The position numbers and the translations under genes are program-made. A DNA stretch of 54,716 nt from Paludibacter sp. (GTDB taxonomy: Bacteria; Bacteroidota; Bacteroidia; Bacteroidales; Paludibacteraceae): positions 1 through 54,716 of the forward strand of contig JAQVNN010000006.1 of the NCBI GenBank assembly GCA_028703105.1, in the 5' to 3' direction. The notes beneath the pieces are model-generated. The model searched no databases. It saw only the letters and a program-made list of their open reading frames with translations, and was not told the DNA's origin. Positions 1 to 8,007 of the stretch are shown in pieces (position 1 is the stretch's first letter; every line of letters starts with the position of its first letter).

Positions 1-97
1 AAAAAAATGAAGTTTTTGCGCAGACTCCCGTTAGGCTCAATTGCAGAAAAAAGGTCATACTATCCTAAATCAGAGATTAATTGTTTATTTTTGTTTC

Positions 98-1105
98 ATG
101 AATATACCAGATCATACATATGAAAATCAGTTTGGGGAAATTCTTGAATTGATAAAATCGACACGACAACGTGTATTGAAAGCTGTTAACACAGAACTCA
201 TTGATTTAAATTGGGACATTGGAAAATTCATCTCAGAGAATTGTGCCCATAATAATTGGGGAGAAAGCACAGTTGAAAAGATGTCAAAGTTTATTATTGA
301 ACAAGAGCCTGATATTAAAGGTTTTTCTCCTCAGAACCTGTGGAGGATGAAGCAATTCTACGAGACATATTGTCAGGACGAAATTCTCGCACCACTGGTG
401 AGAGAAATTGGTTGGTCAAATAATTTGCTTATTCTATCTCGAACAAAAGATAGAAATGAAAAGGAGTTTTACATTCGTTTAACTATCAAAGAAAACTATT
501 CAAAACGAGAACTTGAAAGACAACTTGAAAGTGGTTTTTATGAACGAACTATGCTTTCCGGGAAAAGTATATCTCCTGCACTAAAAGAAATTCACCCAAA
601 TATTAAAAACGTATTCAAAGATAACTATATTCTTGAGTTTTTGAATTTACCACACAAATACTCGGAAAAGGAATTCCAAAAAGCAATCATATCAAATCTG
701 AAAGACTTCATTTTAGAATTTGGAAAAGATTTTTCATTTCTTGGCGAAGAGTATCCAATTCAAGTAGGGAACGAGGATTATCACATAGACCTTTTGTTTT
801 TCCATCGGGAGTTGCAATGTTTGGTTGCAATCGAACTGAAAATTGGAGCATTCAAGCCTGAGTATCTTGGGAAAATGGAATTCTATCTTGAAGCACTTGA
901 CAGAAAACTAAAAAAGAAACATGAAAATCCTAGTGTCGGGATAATATTGTGTAAATCGAAAGACAAAAATGTTGTTGAAATTTCATTGAGTAGAAGTTTA
1001 TCACCAACTTTAATTAGTGATTATCAAACAAAACTTATTGACAAAGAATTATTAAGTCTTAAATTGAAAGAATTCTTTGATACTGAAGATGAGAGAAGCA
1101 ACTGA
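98..1105 (+). CDS. YhcG/DUF1016 family PDDEXK nuclease
   Basis: Resembles the YhcG (DUF1016) family: an N-terminal winged-helix-like DUF1016_N region (roughly residues 10-150, including the NLWRMKQFYETY segment) followed by a PDDEXK nuclease domain. The nuclease core is visible as YHIDLLFFHRELQCLVAIELK, giving the D...ExK catalytic pattern near residues 230-250. Family members often lie beside type I restriction or other accessory genes, and their substrate is poorly defined. The track starts at a TTG at 41. I prefer the ATG at 98 (MNIPDHTYEN) because the family similarity begins there. It is followed by a strong inverted repeat and converges on mazF. Its place next to mazEF and an IS remnant suggests an accessory or defence gene; that role is inferred. 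Confidence 0.85.
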   Translation: MNIPDHTYENQFGEILELIKSTRQRVLKAVNTELIDLNWDIGKFISENCAHNNWGESTVEKMSKFIIEQEPDIKGFSPQNLWRMKQFYETYCQDEILAPLVREIGWSNNLLILSRTKDRNEKEFYIRLTIKENYSKRELERQLESGFYERTMLSGKSISPALKEIHPNIKNVFKDNYILEFLNLPHKYSEKEFQKAIISNLKDFILEFGKDFSFLGEEYPIQVGNEDYHIDLLFFHRELQCLVAIELKIGAFKPEYLGKMEFYLEALDRKLKKKHENPSVGIILCKSKDKNVVEISLSRSLSPTLISDYQTKLIDKELLSLKLKEFFDTEDERSN

Positions 1106-1108
1106 GCC

Positions 1109-1162
1109 TAATCGAGTAGCCTGCCCCGCCAGTCTTAACTGACGGGGCAGGCTACTCGATTA
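1109..1162. repeat. GC-rich 25-bp-arm inverted repeat between convergent genes
   Basis: Two 25-nt arms (TAATCGAGTAGCCTGCCCCG... and its complement) flank a 4-nt loop CTTA, with one mismatched pair. It fills the gap between the convergent stops of the yhcG-like gene and mazF. It is much richer in G+C than its surroundings and has no adjoining U-tract. It could end transcription from both sides, but its composition suggests a dispersed palindromic element rather than a simple terminator. Confidence 0.8.
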
Positions 1163-1181
1163 GCGCTTGGTTGTTTGTTTG

Positions 1182-1499
1182 TCAGTCAACAAATGTTTCT
1201 TTTATTACAGATTTAACCTCTTGAATCTCGTTTTTAGTCAAAACACCAAGTGTTTTTATAATTCTAACTTTATCTATTGTTCTGATTTGATCTATGGCAA
1301 TCCAACCCGTTTTTCCATTATGCTTTACCTCCACCCTGGTTGGATATTTTCGGGAAGTTGTGGTCATGGGACTAACAACCAATGTTTGAAGATGGTGATT
1401 TATTTCATTAGGTGAGACGATTACACATGGTCGGGTCTTTTGAATCTCACTTCCTACTGTCGGATCCAAATTAACTAATACGATGTCATACTGATTCAT
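1182..1499 (-). CDS. mazF: MazF/PemK-type mRNA interferase toxin
   Basis: A 105-aa protein of typical MazF length. The fold is recognisable from the start: MNQYDIVLVNLDPTVGSEIQKTRPCVIVSP, with the conserved P-T-x-G-x-E-x-x-K-x-R-P loop, then LVVSPMTT and GWIAIDQIRTID, matching the family's conserved beta strands. MazF toxins cleave mRNA at short specific sequences and are held inactive by a MazE partner. The gene overlaps the upstream mazE by 4 nt, a common translationally coupled arrangement. All the usual conserved blocks are present, so it is probably active. Target specificity cannot be read from the sequence. Confidence 0.93.
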   Translation of the reverse strand: MNQYDIVLVNLDPTVGSEIQKTRPCVIVSPNEINHHLQTLVVSPMTTTSRKYPTRVEVKHNGKTGWIAIDQIRTIDKVRIIKTLGVLTKNEIQEVKSVIKETFVD

Positions 1500-1741
1500 T
1501 GCCAGTTCTCCATATTTTCATCATCGAAAACATCTCCAATCAACAACTTATCATCTCCATTCTCATGCATCTTTTTAAACTTCAAATCCCATCCTTTTCG
1601 AGGCTCTGCCACTGGTTTGATTATGATTTGACTCTTTTCAAGAATTAATTCAACTTTATCCTTGATTTGGTATTTTTCCAATAAAGTTTTGCTTAACCTA
1701 AAACCCCTTGAATTCCCTATTTTTATTATTGATATTTCCAT
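1496..1741 (-). CDS. mazE: MazE-type AbrB/SpoVT antitoxin
   Basis: An 81-aa protein with an N-terminal swapped-hairpin AbrB/MazE DNA-binding domain (EISIIKIGNSRGFRLSKTLLEKYQI, residues 2-26, continuing to about 45). The acidic, probably flexible C-terminal tail (GDDKLLIGDVFDDENMENWQ) is the sort of segment MazE proteins use to wrap and neutralise MazF. It is first in the pair and overlaps mazF by 4 nt. A good Bacteroidetes-type promoter lies just upstream (1767-1797). Autoregulation by the MazEF complex is typical of the family, but I did not identify an operator. Confidence 0.92.
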   Translation of the reverse strand: MEISIIKIGNSRGFRLSKTLLEKYQIKDKVELILEKSQIIIKPVAEPRKGWDLKFKKMHENGDDKLLIGDVFDDENMENWQ

Positions 1742-1766
1742 AATCTTTCTTTTATTAATGTAAGCA

Positions 1767-1797
1767 CAAAGTTATCACATTTTTTATAACAAACAAA
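1767..1797 (-). promoter_or_regulatory. Predicted Bacteroidetes promoter of mazEF
   Basis: Read on the minus strand, TAACTTTG (1767-1774) matches the -7 consensus TAnnTTTG and a TTTG (1794-1797) sits 19 nt upstream as the -33 element. Transcription would start near 1760, leaving a leader of about 20 nt before the mazE ATG. Confidence 0.7.
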
Positions 1798-1939
1798 TAT
1801 ATTATGATTTTTTATTAATAGAATATTTTTCATTAGTGTCCGGTAAAGATAAAAACAAATAGCGAAAAAAGAGGGAACTTCCGAAGAATACGGGACTCCC
1901 CAATGTTAGGACAATTTTAGCAGCATGTTAAGATATCTT

Positions 1940-2610
1940 TTAGGCCGCAAAGTGATAGACTTGCTTTGGTGTCTGATAATCCAATGATTGATGTAACCGT
2001 TCGTTGTTATAGAACCTAAAATAATCATTCAATCCTTTCCACAAAATTAATCCATTTTCGTACACATTCAAATACACGTTTTCATATTTTACGCTTCGCC
2101 ATAATCTTTCGACGAAAACATTATCTAAAACGCGACCCTTTCCATCCATCGAAATTTTTATTTCGTTATTATTCAGCTCGTTAATAAACACATCGCTTGT
2201 AAACTGACCTCCTTGATCGGTGTTGAAAATTTCCGGCTTCCCATGCGTTTCAATTGCTTCTTTAAGCACTTCGGCACACCACTCGGCTGTCATGTTATTG
2301 GATAATGACCAATGAATAACATATCTACTGTGTAGGTCTATAATGGCTGTCAGATACATAAATTCCTTTTTCATTGGGATGTAGGTTATATCCATTGCCC
2401 AAACCTGATTACACCTCACGATCTCCAGATTTCTTAGAAGATAGGGGTATTTATAATGCGTTTTGTTGCTGGTAGTAGTTTTGGGCTCTCTGAAGATTGT
2501 TCGCCAATTCACCAACTTCATTAAACGCCTTACACGCTTTACATTAACAGGATAACCTGCCAATCGAAGCAAGGCTGCAAGTCGGAGAACCCCATAGAAT
2601 AGGTAGATAG
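1940..2610 (-). pseudogene. IS3-family transposase OrfB, 5'-truncated
   Basis: The rve/DDE integrase core is complete. The first Asp is in WAMDITYIP, the second in FNTDQGGQFTSDVF, and the Glu is in DNVFVERLWRSVKYE, the usual DDE spacing of IS3 transposases. The C-terminal NNERLHQSLDYQTPKQVY motif is also present. The open frame in the track starts at an internal Met at 2572, but the same frame upstream reads FYGVLRLAALLRLAGYPVN. That is the block normally preceded by 60-100 further residues in OrfB, and those residues are gone. The gene therefore lacks its N-terminal HTH_21 region and its frameshift link to orfA. Confidence 0.85.
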
Positions 2611-2730
2611 TTGAGTGGGCGTAAGTTCATACTTCTTGGCTAAACTTTCTAATGTTTCACGCTCTTTCAATGAGTCTAAAACCACTTTTGATTTGAATTC
2701 TTTACTAAATTTTCTCCTTGTTGTTGACAT
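2539..2730 (-). pseudogene. IS3-family OrfA fragment (HTH_Tnp_1)
   Basis: The first 40 residues (MSTTRRKFSKEFKSKVVLDSLKERETLESLAKKYELTPTQ) are a normal IS3 OrfA helix-turn-helix start. After residue 40 the frame runs out of phase through sequence that encodes OrfB in another frame, ending in an unrelated tail (SDLQPCFDWQVILLM). The normal OrfA leucine-zipper end is missing. This places the deletion joint near position 2600-2610. Confidence 0.85.
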
Positions 2731-2847
2731 AAAATTTTTGGTTTAAAGATAATACAATTCTATCTTAACTTTATGCCCAGGTTTTGGGGAATGTCTTAGA
2801 TAAACGATTGATAAATTACCAATTCATAAATTAATCCAATTTTTTTT

Positions 2848-2855
2848 TATCTTTG
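2848..2855 (+). promoter_or_regulatory. -7 box upstream of hemerythrin-LuxR gene
   Basis: TATCTTTG is an exact TAnnTTTG -7 match 20 nt before the ATG at 2875. I see no TTG at the usual 19-21 nt spacing, so this is a partial promoter match. Confidence 0.45.
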
Positions 2856-2874
2856 TCCCGAAAAACCCTACGAT

Positions 2875-3825
2875 ATGCAGCAGAAATTTACATCTTCCAG
2901 CAAAATGAATGATCTGATCAAAGAGGATACTTCTTTGCTGTTAACCATGACGCGGTTTGGTTTTTCGTTGGGATTTGGCGACAAAACGGTGAAGGAAGTC
3001 TGCATGGAAAAGAAGGTAGATGAGAAAACTTTTCTGGCGGTTATTAATTTTATTTCTAACGGATACAAAGAGGAAAACATCAACCACGAAATTATTTCAA
3101 TCGATGCAGTCATTCTTTATCTGCGCAATGCCCATGACTTCTTTCTCGACTTCAAACTGCCGCTTATCCGCAAAAAACTGATTGAGGCTATTGATAGTTG
3201 TGTACAGGAACAACCTTACCGAAAAATGATCATGAAATTTTACGATGACTATGTGGCTGAAGTTCAGAAACACATGGATTATGAAAATGAGACTGTTTTT
3301 CCGTATGTTTTAAGTCTGCTCGAGGGCAAGAAAAATCCGCGGTACAACATCGCCGTATTTGAAAAAAACCATGAGAATATCGACTCGAAACTATCTGATC
3401 TGAAGAATATTCTCATTAAATATTTCCCGGCACAACAGCCCAATTATTTGCTAAATGAGGTGTTGTTTGATCTTTCAGCTTGTGAAAAGGACCTTGAGAA
3501 ACATAACCGGGTAGAGGATCATTTCTTTGTTCCCATTACTGAAACCCTGGAGAAAAAGTTGAGTACAGCAGTAAAAGAGGAGCCAACGGCAGCGGAAAAA
3601 GTCGACAACCTGACTGAAAGAGAGAAAGAAATCTTAGTCAGCGTGGTAAAGGGACTTACCAACAAAGAAATTGCAAATAAGCTTTTTTTGTCAACACATA
3701 CCGTTATCTCGCACCGCCGGAATATAACCCGCAAATTAGAGATACACAGCACAGCCGGATTAACCATATATGCTATTGTAAACAAACTGGTTACTCTTGA
3801 CGAAATAAAATCAGTAATTGAATAA
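2875..3825 (+). CDS. Hemerythrin-domain LuxR-family transcriptional regulator
   Basis: A 316-aa two-part protein. The N-terminal 230 residues look like an all-helical hemerythrin-type bundle with scattered His/Glu/Asp ligand candidates (NAHDFF, HMDYENETVF, KNHENID, HNRVEDHF). The C-terminal 65 residues are a GerE/LuxR helix-turn-helix: LTEREKEILVSVVKGLTNKEIANKLFLSTHTVISHRRNITRKL. Hemerythrin-like di-iron sites sense or bind O2, NO or iron, so the protein is probably a redox or gas-responsive regulator. The ligand is inferred. The antiporter gene follows 45 nt downstream on the same strand and is the obvious candidate target or operon partner. ATG 2875 is used; ATG 2905 (MNDLIKE) is an alternative start. 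Confidence 0.85.
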   Translation: MQQKFTSSSKMNDLIKEDTSLLLTMTRFGFSLGFGDKTVKEVCMEKKVDEKTFLAVINFISNGYKEENINHEIISIDAVILYLRNAHDFFLDFKLPLIRKKLIEAIDSCVQEQPYRKMIMKFYDDYVAEVQKHMDYENETVFPYVLSLLEGKKNPRYNIAVFEKNHENIDSKLSDLKNILIKYFPAQQPNYLLNEVLFDLSACEKDLEKHNRVEDHFFVPITETLEKKLSTAVKEEPTAAEKVDNLTEREKEILVSVVKGLTNKEIANKLFLSTHTVISHRRNITRKLEIHSTAGLTIYAIVNKLVTLDEIKSVIE

Positions 3826-3870
3826 CGTGGATTTTAGTTATTTGTATGTAACATATTAACTCCAACCTGG

Positions 3871-6204
3871 ATGCATAACAAACACATCAAAACCTGGATG
3901 TTTTATTTTTTGATGATAACTTCATTTATCATCTTGACGTACTGGTTGTTTAAAAATGCAGAGAAATTTGCCGAATATGTACCACCAGATCTGAAAGAAG
4001 CCAGCTCTGTCATAACCAGTAATTATGATTCTTTTATAAATTCCCTCTCCCACAACCTGACAGAACCTGTCGCCCTACTTTTGATGCAAATCATCTCCAT
4101 CTTGTTTGTATCCAGAATTGCGGGATGGTTCTTTATTAAAATCGGTCAGCCGACTGTTATCGGTGAAATTCTTGCGGGAATTTTGCTGGGTCCTTCTCTG
4201 TTGGGGCACTTCTACCCTGATGCATACAATTTTTTATTCGCTCCTGAATCACTGGGTAATCTCTATATTCTTAGCCAGGTCGGACTAGTGCTCTTTATGT
4301 TTGTTATCGGCATGGAACTTAACCTGAGCCTGCTCCGGAATAAAATGGGCACGACCTACGTCATTAGTCATGCCAGCATCCTTTTTCCTTACTTCTTGGG
4401 GATGTTGTTTGCGTATTTTGTGTACGAAGAATTTGCTGCTGGACAAACTGATTTTCTATCGTTTGCCCTGTTCATTGGCATTTCAATGAGCATAACTGCT
4501 TTTCCTGTACTAGCCAGAATCGTACAGGAGAAAGGTATGACCAAAACACATATCGGACAAATCTCGATTATCTCTGCTGCATTCAACGATGTAACTGCCT
4601 GGTGCATCCTGGCTGCAGTCATCGCAATAACCAAAACCGGAAGTTTTATCAGTTCATTATACACAATCGGACTTTCCATTCTCTATATTTTGTTCATGTT
4701 GTATGTTATTCGTCCGTTTATGAAAAAAATTGGTAAAATATACAGCAACAACGAGGTGTTAAATAAAAGTGTCATTGCATTTATATTTTTATTTTTGACG
4801 TTTTCGGCTTTTACCACCCAGTTAATCGGCATTCATGCCTTGTTTGGTGCTTTCCTGGCCGGAGTAATCATGCCTGAACTTCCTAAATTCAGAAAAATTG
4901 TCGTCGATAAAATCGAAGATGTAGCCCTGACTTTATTGCTTCCATTATTCTTTGTTTATACTGGATTACGTACAGAAATCGGGTTACTTAACACACCTCA
5001 TCTATGGGGAATAACCGCCGCTATGGTTTTGTTTGCAATAGCAGGCAAATTTATAGGAGCAGGCTTTTCAGCAAAACTGATGGGAGAAAACTGGCGCGAC
5101 AGCCTTTCTGTGGGTATCCTGATGAACACCCGCGGTCTGATGGAAATCGTGGTTTTGAATATCGGGTATGAAATGGGCATTCTTCCTAAACCCGTTTTCG
5201 TGATGCTGGTGTTGATGGCATTGGTTACAACTTTTATGACAACGCCGATGTTGTCGCTTATTCAGAAGGTATTCCCGGTAAAAAATCAGGAAGAAGAGTA
5301 TCATAAACAGCAGGCTCAGGGTATTTTTAAGGTATTGATAGCACTTGGTAATCCCGAAAACGGGAAATCATTGCTGCATGTAGCAAGGCATGTGTTGGAT
5401 GGAGTGAAAAACAGCCTATCGGTTACAGTTCTGCACATAACACCGGGGTCGAATACAAATCCTTTGTACAGCGAAGAATTTGCAAACGAAAGTTTTATCG
5501 GAATTAATACTGAAGCTAAAAAACTTAATATCCCGATTCAGAATGATTATAAAATCACCGATAACATTGAATCGGGTGTTGTGAAGACAACAAATTATGA
5601 TAATTATGATTTCTTACTTGTTGGAGCCGGATTGTCTCTTTCAGGCATTGAGTTTACCAAACATAAACCCAACATCAAAACTTCCGAATGGGTAAACAGG
5701 TTGATAAGGCGTGTATCAAAATCTCAGGAGATTTTTTATCCCGGCTCACTGATAAAAGATAAAACACGGTATTTTGTTGAGCAAAGTCAGTGTAGTGTAG
5801 GTATCTTTGTAAATCGTAACTTCAGCGGAATCTCAACTGTCCTGGTCATACTTCAAGAAAAAACAGATGATTTTCTTATTCGCTATGCGCACCGTTTATT
5901 GAAGAATGACCCGAAAATACAGGTAACTTTCCACGATGAAAACAAACTCCTGACTACTGAAGACTCTTTCATAGAACCATACAAAGAGTTTGTAAAACAT
6001 TATCCGGATGCACTGAAGATAAGTAAATCGAAAAACGGAAATGGAAATTTCCAAAGATACAGTTTCATGTTGATAAGTTATCAAAGCTGGATCAGGATCA
6101 CAGAAAGTGACAGCAACAAACTCAACAACATTCCCTCAACACTCATCATCAACAAGAAGGAAAGTCGTTTTAGCCGGTCAGCCAAAGGAAAACACAAAAA
6201 TTAA
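3871..6204 (+). CDS. Kef-type/CPA2 cation:proton antiporter
   Basis: A 777-aa membrane protein. After an N-terminal hydrophobic segment, residues about 65-470 hold many membrane helices with CPA2 signatures: GQPTVIGEILAGILLGPSLLGHF, LFMFVIGMELNLSLL, ITAFPVLARIVQEKG and FNDVTAWCILA (with the conserved Asp). The C-terminal 300 residues are soluble and resemble the universal-stress-protein-like tails of bacterial CHX-type antiporters. I see no RCK/TrkA-N Rossmann motif. It probably exchanges K+ or Na+ for protons across the inner membrane. It lies just downstream of the hemerythrin-LuxR regulator. Its stop codon abuts the stop of the convergent ostA-like gene with no bases between. Confidence 0.88.
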   Translation: MHNKHIKTWMFYFLMITSFIILTYWLFKNAEKFAEYVPPDLKEASSVITSNYDSFINSLSHNLTEPVALLLMQIISILFVSRIAGWFFIKIGQPTVIGEILAGILLGPSLLGHFYPDAYNFLFAPESLGNLYILSQVGLVLFMFVIGMELNLSLLRNKMGTTYVISHASILFPYFLGMLFAYFVYEEFAAGQTDFLSFALFIGISMSITAFPVLARIVQEKGMTKTHIGQISIISAAFNDVTAWCILAAVIAITKTGSFISSLYTIGLSILYILFMLYVIRPFMKKIGKIYSNNEVLNKSVIAFIFLFLTFSAFTTQLIGIHALFGAFLAGVIMPELPKFRKIVVDKIEDVALTLLLPLFFVYTGLRTEIGLLNTPHLWGITAAMVLFAIAGKFIGAGFSAKLMGENWRDSLSVGILMNTRGLMEIVVLNIGYEMGILPKPVFVMLVLMALVTTFMTTPMLSLIQKVFPVKNQEEEYHKQQAQGIFKVLIALGNPENGKSLLHVARHVLDGVKNSLSVTVLHITPGSNTNPLYSEEFANESFIGINTEAKKLNIPIQNDYKITDNIESGVVKTTNYDNYDFLLVGAGLSLSGIEFTKHKPNIKTSEWVNRLIRRVSKSQEIFYPGSLIKDKTRYFVEQSQCSVGIFVNRNFSGISTVLVILQEKTDDFLIRYAHRLLKNDPKIQVTFHDENKLLTTEDSFIEPYKEFVKHYPDALKISKSKNGNGNFQRYSFMLISYQSWIRITESDSNKLNNIPSTLIINKKESRFSRSAKGKHKN

Positions 6205-7995
6205 TCATGGGGCAGAAGACGAACCGACCTCCTTGTCTTCAGATTTCTTATTAGGTGGAGCACCAGGCTCTTCCCTGTTTCTGAAAGAAAATTTTGGTCT
6301 TTCTTCATCAGGGAAACGTAAAAAGACTTCCTCTTTTGTGAGTGGACGATGGGTTTCGAGCCAGAAGAAATTAGTCAAATAGATGAATTCATCGGTGAGT
6401 TTATTCATCGGATGAAACTCTCCACTCGAAGAAGGAGTTAAAACAATCCGGTCTATTTTCTTATCCTTGAAATGAATCACCACGAAGCTGCTCTCAGTGC
6501 GGTTGGCGCCAATAAGGGTACTGTCCGACTCTTCCCGGATGAAATAAATCGTTTCTGCATTCCCATTGACATCCACACGGCGGATTTGACTACTGTCGAG
6601 ATGGGCAATGATATCCTTCCCAGAAATCTGATTGAAGTAGAGTGAGTCCATTAATTCGGTTACCATGGCCGACTGTTGCAGCTCAACCTGATAAACCTCC
6701 TGATTCTTCGACAAAATGCTGATTTTTTCACTTGAATACTGCTGACTCTCCTGCCAGATAACCGGTTTATTCATCAGGTGCATGATAGAGTCCCGCGAAG
6801 AATAAACGAGTGAATCGGCCAGTCCCTGAATATCTTCCCTGAAGAACCGTACATTCCGCCAGGCTTTGGCTTCATTATAAACAGAGTCTTTGAAAGTCAT
6901 CAGGGTATCCGCATGAACATACAAATGTTTTTCATTCGACCAGTCAACCAGCAACGCAGAATCAGTAGCGACTCCCAGCTCCTTATCTTCATTATAATAC
7001 ACGTAATTCCCATACAAAGTTGATTTCTGAACCGTATCCTTGAGGATAGCCTGACCAAAAACTTCCCCATATTTTACGGCCTTATCATAAAAAATGGTAT
7101 CGCCAGTAATTGATTTTCCTTCTTTGTTAATAAGGGAAGAACGATTCAGCAACATAGATCGCTCCGATTGAGTATTATACCAACCTTTATTGGTATATAT
7201 GTCTGTTTTATCCTGATAAACAATATGTGTTTCTCCAACCAAATTCGCGATATGGGATTTCGTATTGTACGTCAGCGTATCCGCATTCATCACAAAATTC
7301 TCATTTACCAATTTTACTTTATCGCTGAACAGGGCGTCTTCAGTTCTTGTTGAATACTGTCCCCAGACAGAAGTGAGGGTGTTTTCAGGATCCACAATTT
7401 TGCCTCCGGTGAAATAATAAGCGAGCTGGGTAGTTCTGTCATAATTCAGGCTATCGGTAGTGAGTGTTGTATTTCTATTTACCAGACGTGCATTACCTCT
7501 CAAGCGAACTAATTTTAGATTTCCATCATAATACAATTTATCGCCATACACGAAAAGGGTATCTCCCTGCACAATTTTCACATTGCTAAAGGCATCCATC
7601 GAATTGGAATTCCGATAGAAATAAGCACTATCACAGGTCATGACAGCGTCATCATGACGAAACCTCACATTTCCATTCAGGATCTGCACGTCGGGTTTTA
7701 AAAGTTGGTCGAATGAAATAAGATCGGCATTCTCTAGATAAATAATCTTAGCCGTTTTCTGATCAAAGGGCGTTCGTATAGGAGCCACCGGCAGAGGAGG
7801 ATCCAGTTTCTTTCCCCTGGCGTCCTTGCGGACAGGCATTGTTTTTTTGCCCTGGTCAGAAGATGGCCTGACTTCCCGTCTTTCCTCCAGGATGTCTTTC
7901 CTCAACTGTTTGTGTTGTATTTGTGCTGTTACATTCAAAAACGACAATGACACAAAACAAGCAATAAACAAAAACCTTACATTCCGGTATTTCAT
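6205..7995 (-). CDS. OstA-like (LptA/LptD N-terminal family) outer-membrane biogenesis protein
   Basis: A 596-aa protein with a signal peptide (MKYRNVRFLFIACFVSLSFLNVTAQ) and repeated beta-jellyroll OstA units, for example LNGNVRFRHDDAVMTCDSAYFYRNSNSMDAFSNVKIVQGDTLFVYGDKLYYD. The repeating pattern of 'D(S/T)L.Y' strands is typical of OstA_2 proteins in Bacteroidetes. LptA-type proteins bridge LPS between the inner and outer membranes; this longer form is likely to do a related periplasmic job. The C-terminus is proline-rich and charged. The track starts at GTG 8004, but ATG 7995 gives a clean signal peptide. It is the last gene of the foldase cluster, 12 nt after the surA-like gene. Confidence 0.82.
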   Translation of the reverse strand: MKYRNVRFLFIACFVSLSFLNVTAQIQHKQLRKDILEERREVRPSSDQGKKTMPVRKDARGKKLDPPLPVAPIRTPFDQKTAKIIYLENADLISFDQLLKPDVQILNGNVRFRHDDAVMTCDSAYFYRNSNSMDAFSNVKIVQGDTLFVYGDKLYYDGNLKLVRLRGNARLVNRNTTLTTDSLNYDRTTQLAYYFTGGKIVDPENTLTSVWGQYSTRTEDALFSDKVKLVNENFVMNADTLTYNTKSHIANLVGETHIVYQDKTDIYTNKGWYNTQSERSMLLNRSSLINKEGKSITGDTIFYDKAVKYGEVFGQAILKDTVQKSTLYGNYVYYNEDKELGVATDSALLVDWSNEKHLYVHADTLMTFKDSVYNEAKAWRNVRFFREDIQGLADSLVYSSRDSIMHLMNKPVIWQESQQYSSEKISILSKNQEVYQVELQQSAMVTELMDSLYFNQISGKDIIAHLDSSQIRRVDVNGNAETIYFIREESDSTLIGANRTESSFVVIHFKDKKIDRIVLTPSSSGEFHPMNKLTDEFIYLTNFFWLETHRPLTKEEVFLRFPDEERPKFSFRNREEPGAPPNKKSEDKEVGSSSAP

Positions 7996-8007
7996 GAAAA
8001 CCACCCT

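Larger units (their letters stand above)
1894..2793 (-). mobile_element. Internally deleted IS3-family insertion sequence
   Basis: Holds the start of an IS3-type orfA and most of an orfB on the minus strand. The probable ends are imperfect inverted repeats of about 20 bp: GACTCCCCAATGTTAGGACA at 1894-1913, and the complement of 2774-2793, reading CATTCCCCAAAACCTGGGCA. They share 12 of 20 positions and resemble the CCCCAAAAGTTAGACA-like ends of many IS150-group elements. No target-site duplication is visible at these positions. The central part (end of orfA, start of orfB) is missing, so the element should not transpose by itself. Confidence 0.7.

Noticed and set aside
86-93. TATTTTTG -7-like box before the YhcG-like gene.
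   Set aside because: It lies 4 nt before the ATG and would remove the leader; no -33 element. Probably chance in A/T-rich DNA.
1-97. A frame at the left edge reads NEVFAQTPVRLNCRKKVILS to a stop at 66-68, possibly the end of an upstream gene.
   Set aside because: Too short and unrecognised; the window begins there, so a gene end cannot be supported.
1834-1860. GTGTCCGGTAAAGATAAAA resembling an IS terminal sequence.
   Set aside because: No matching inverted partner on the other side and no associated transposase.
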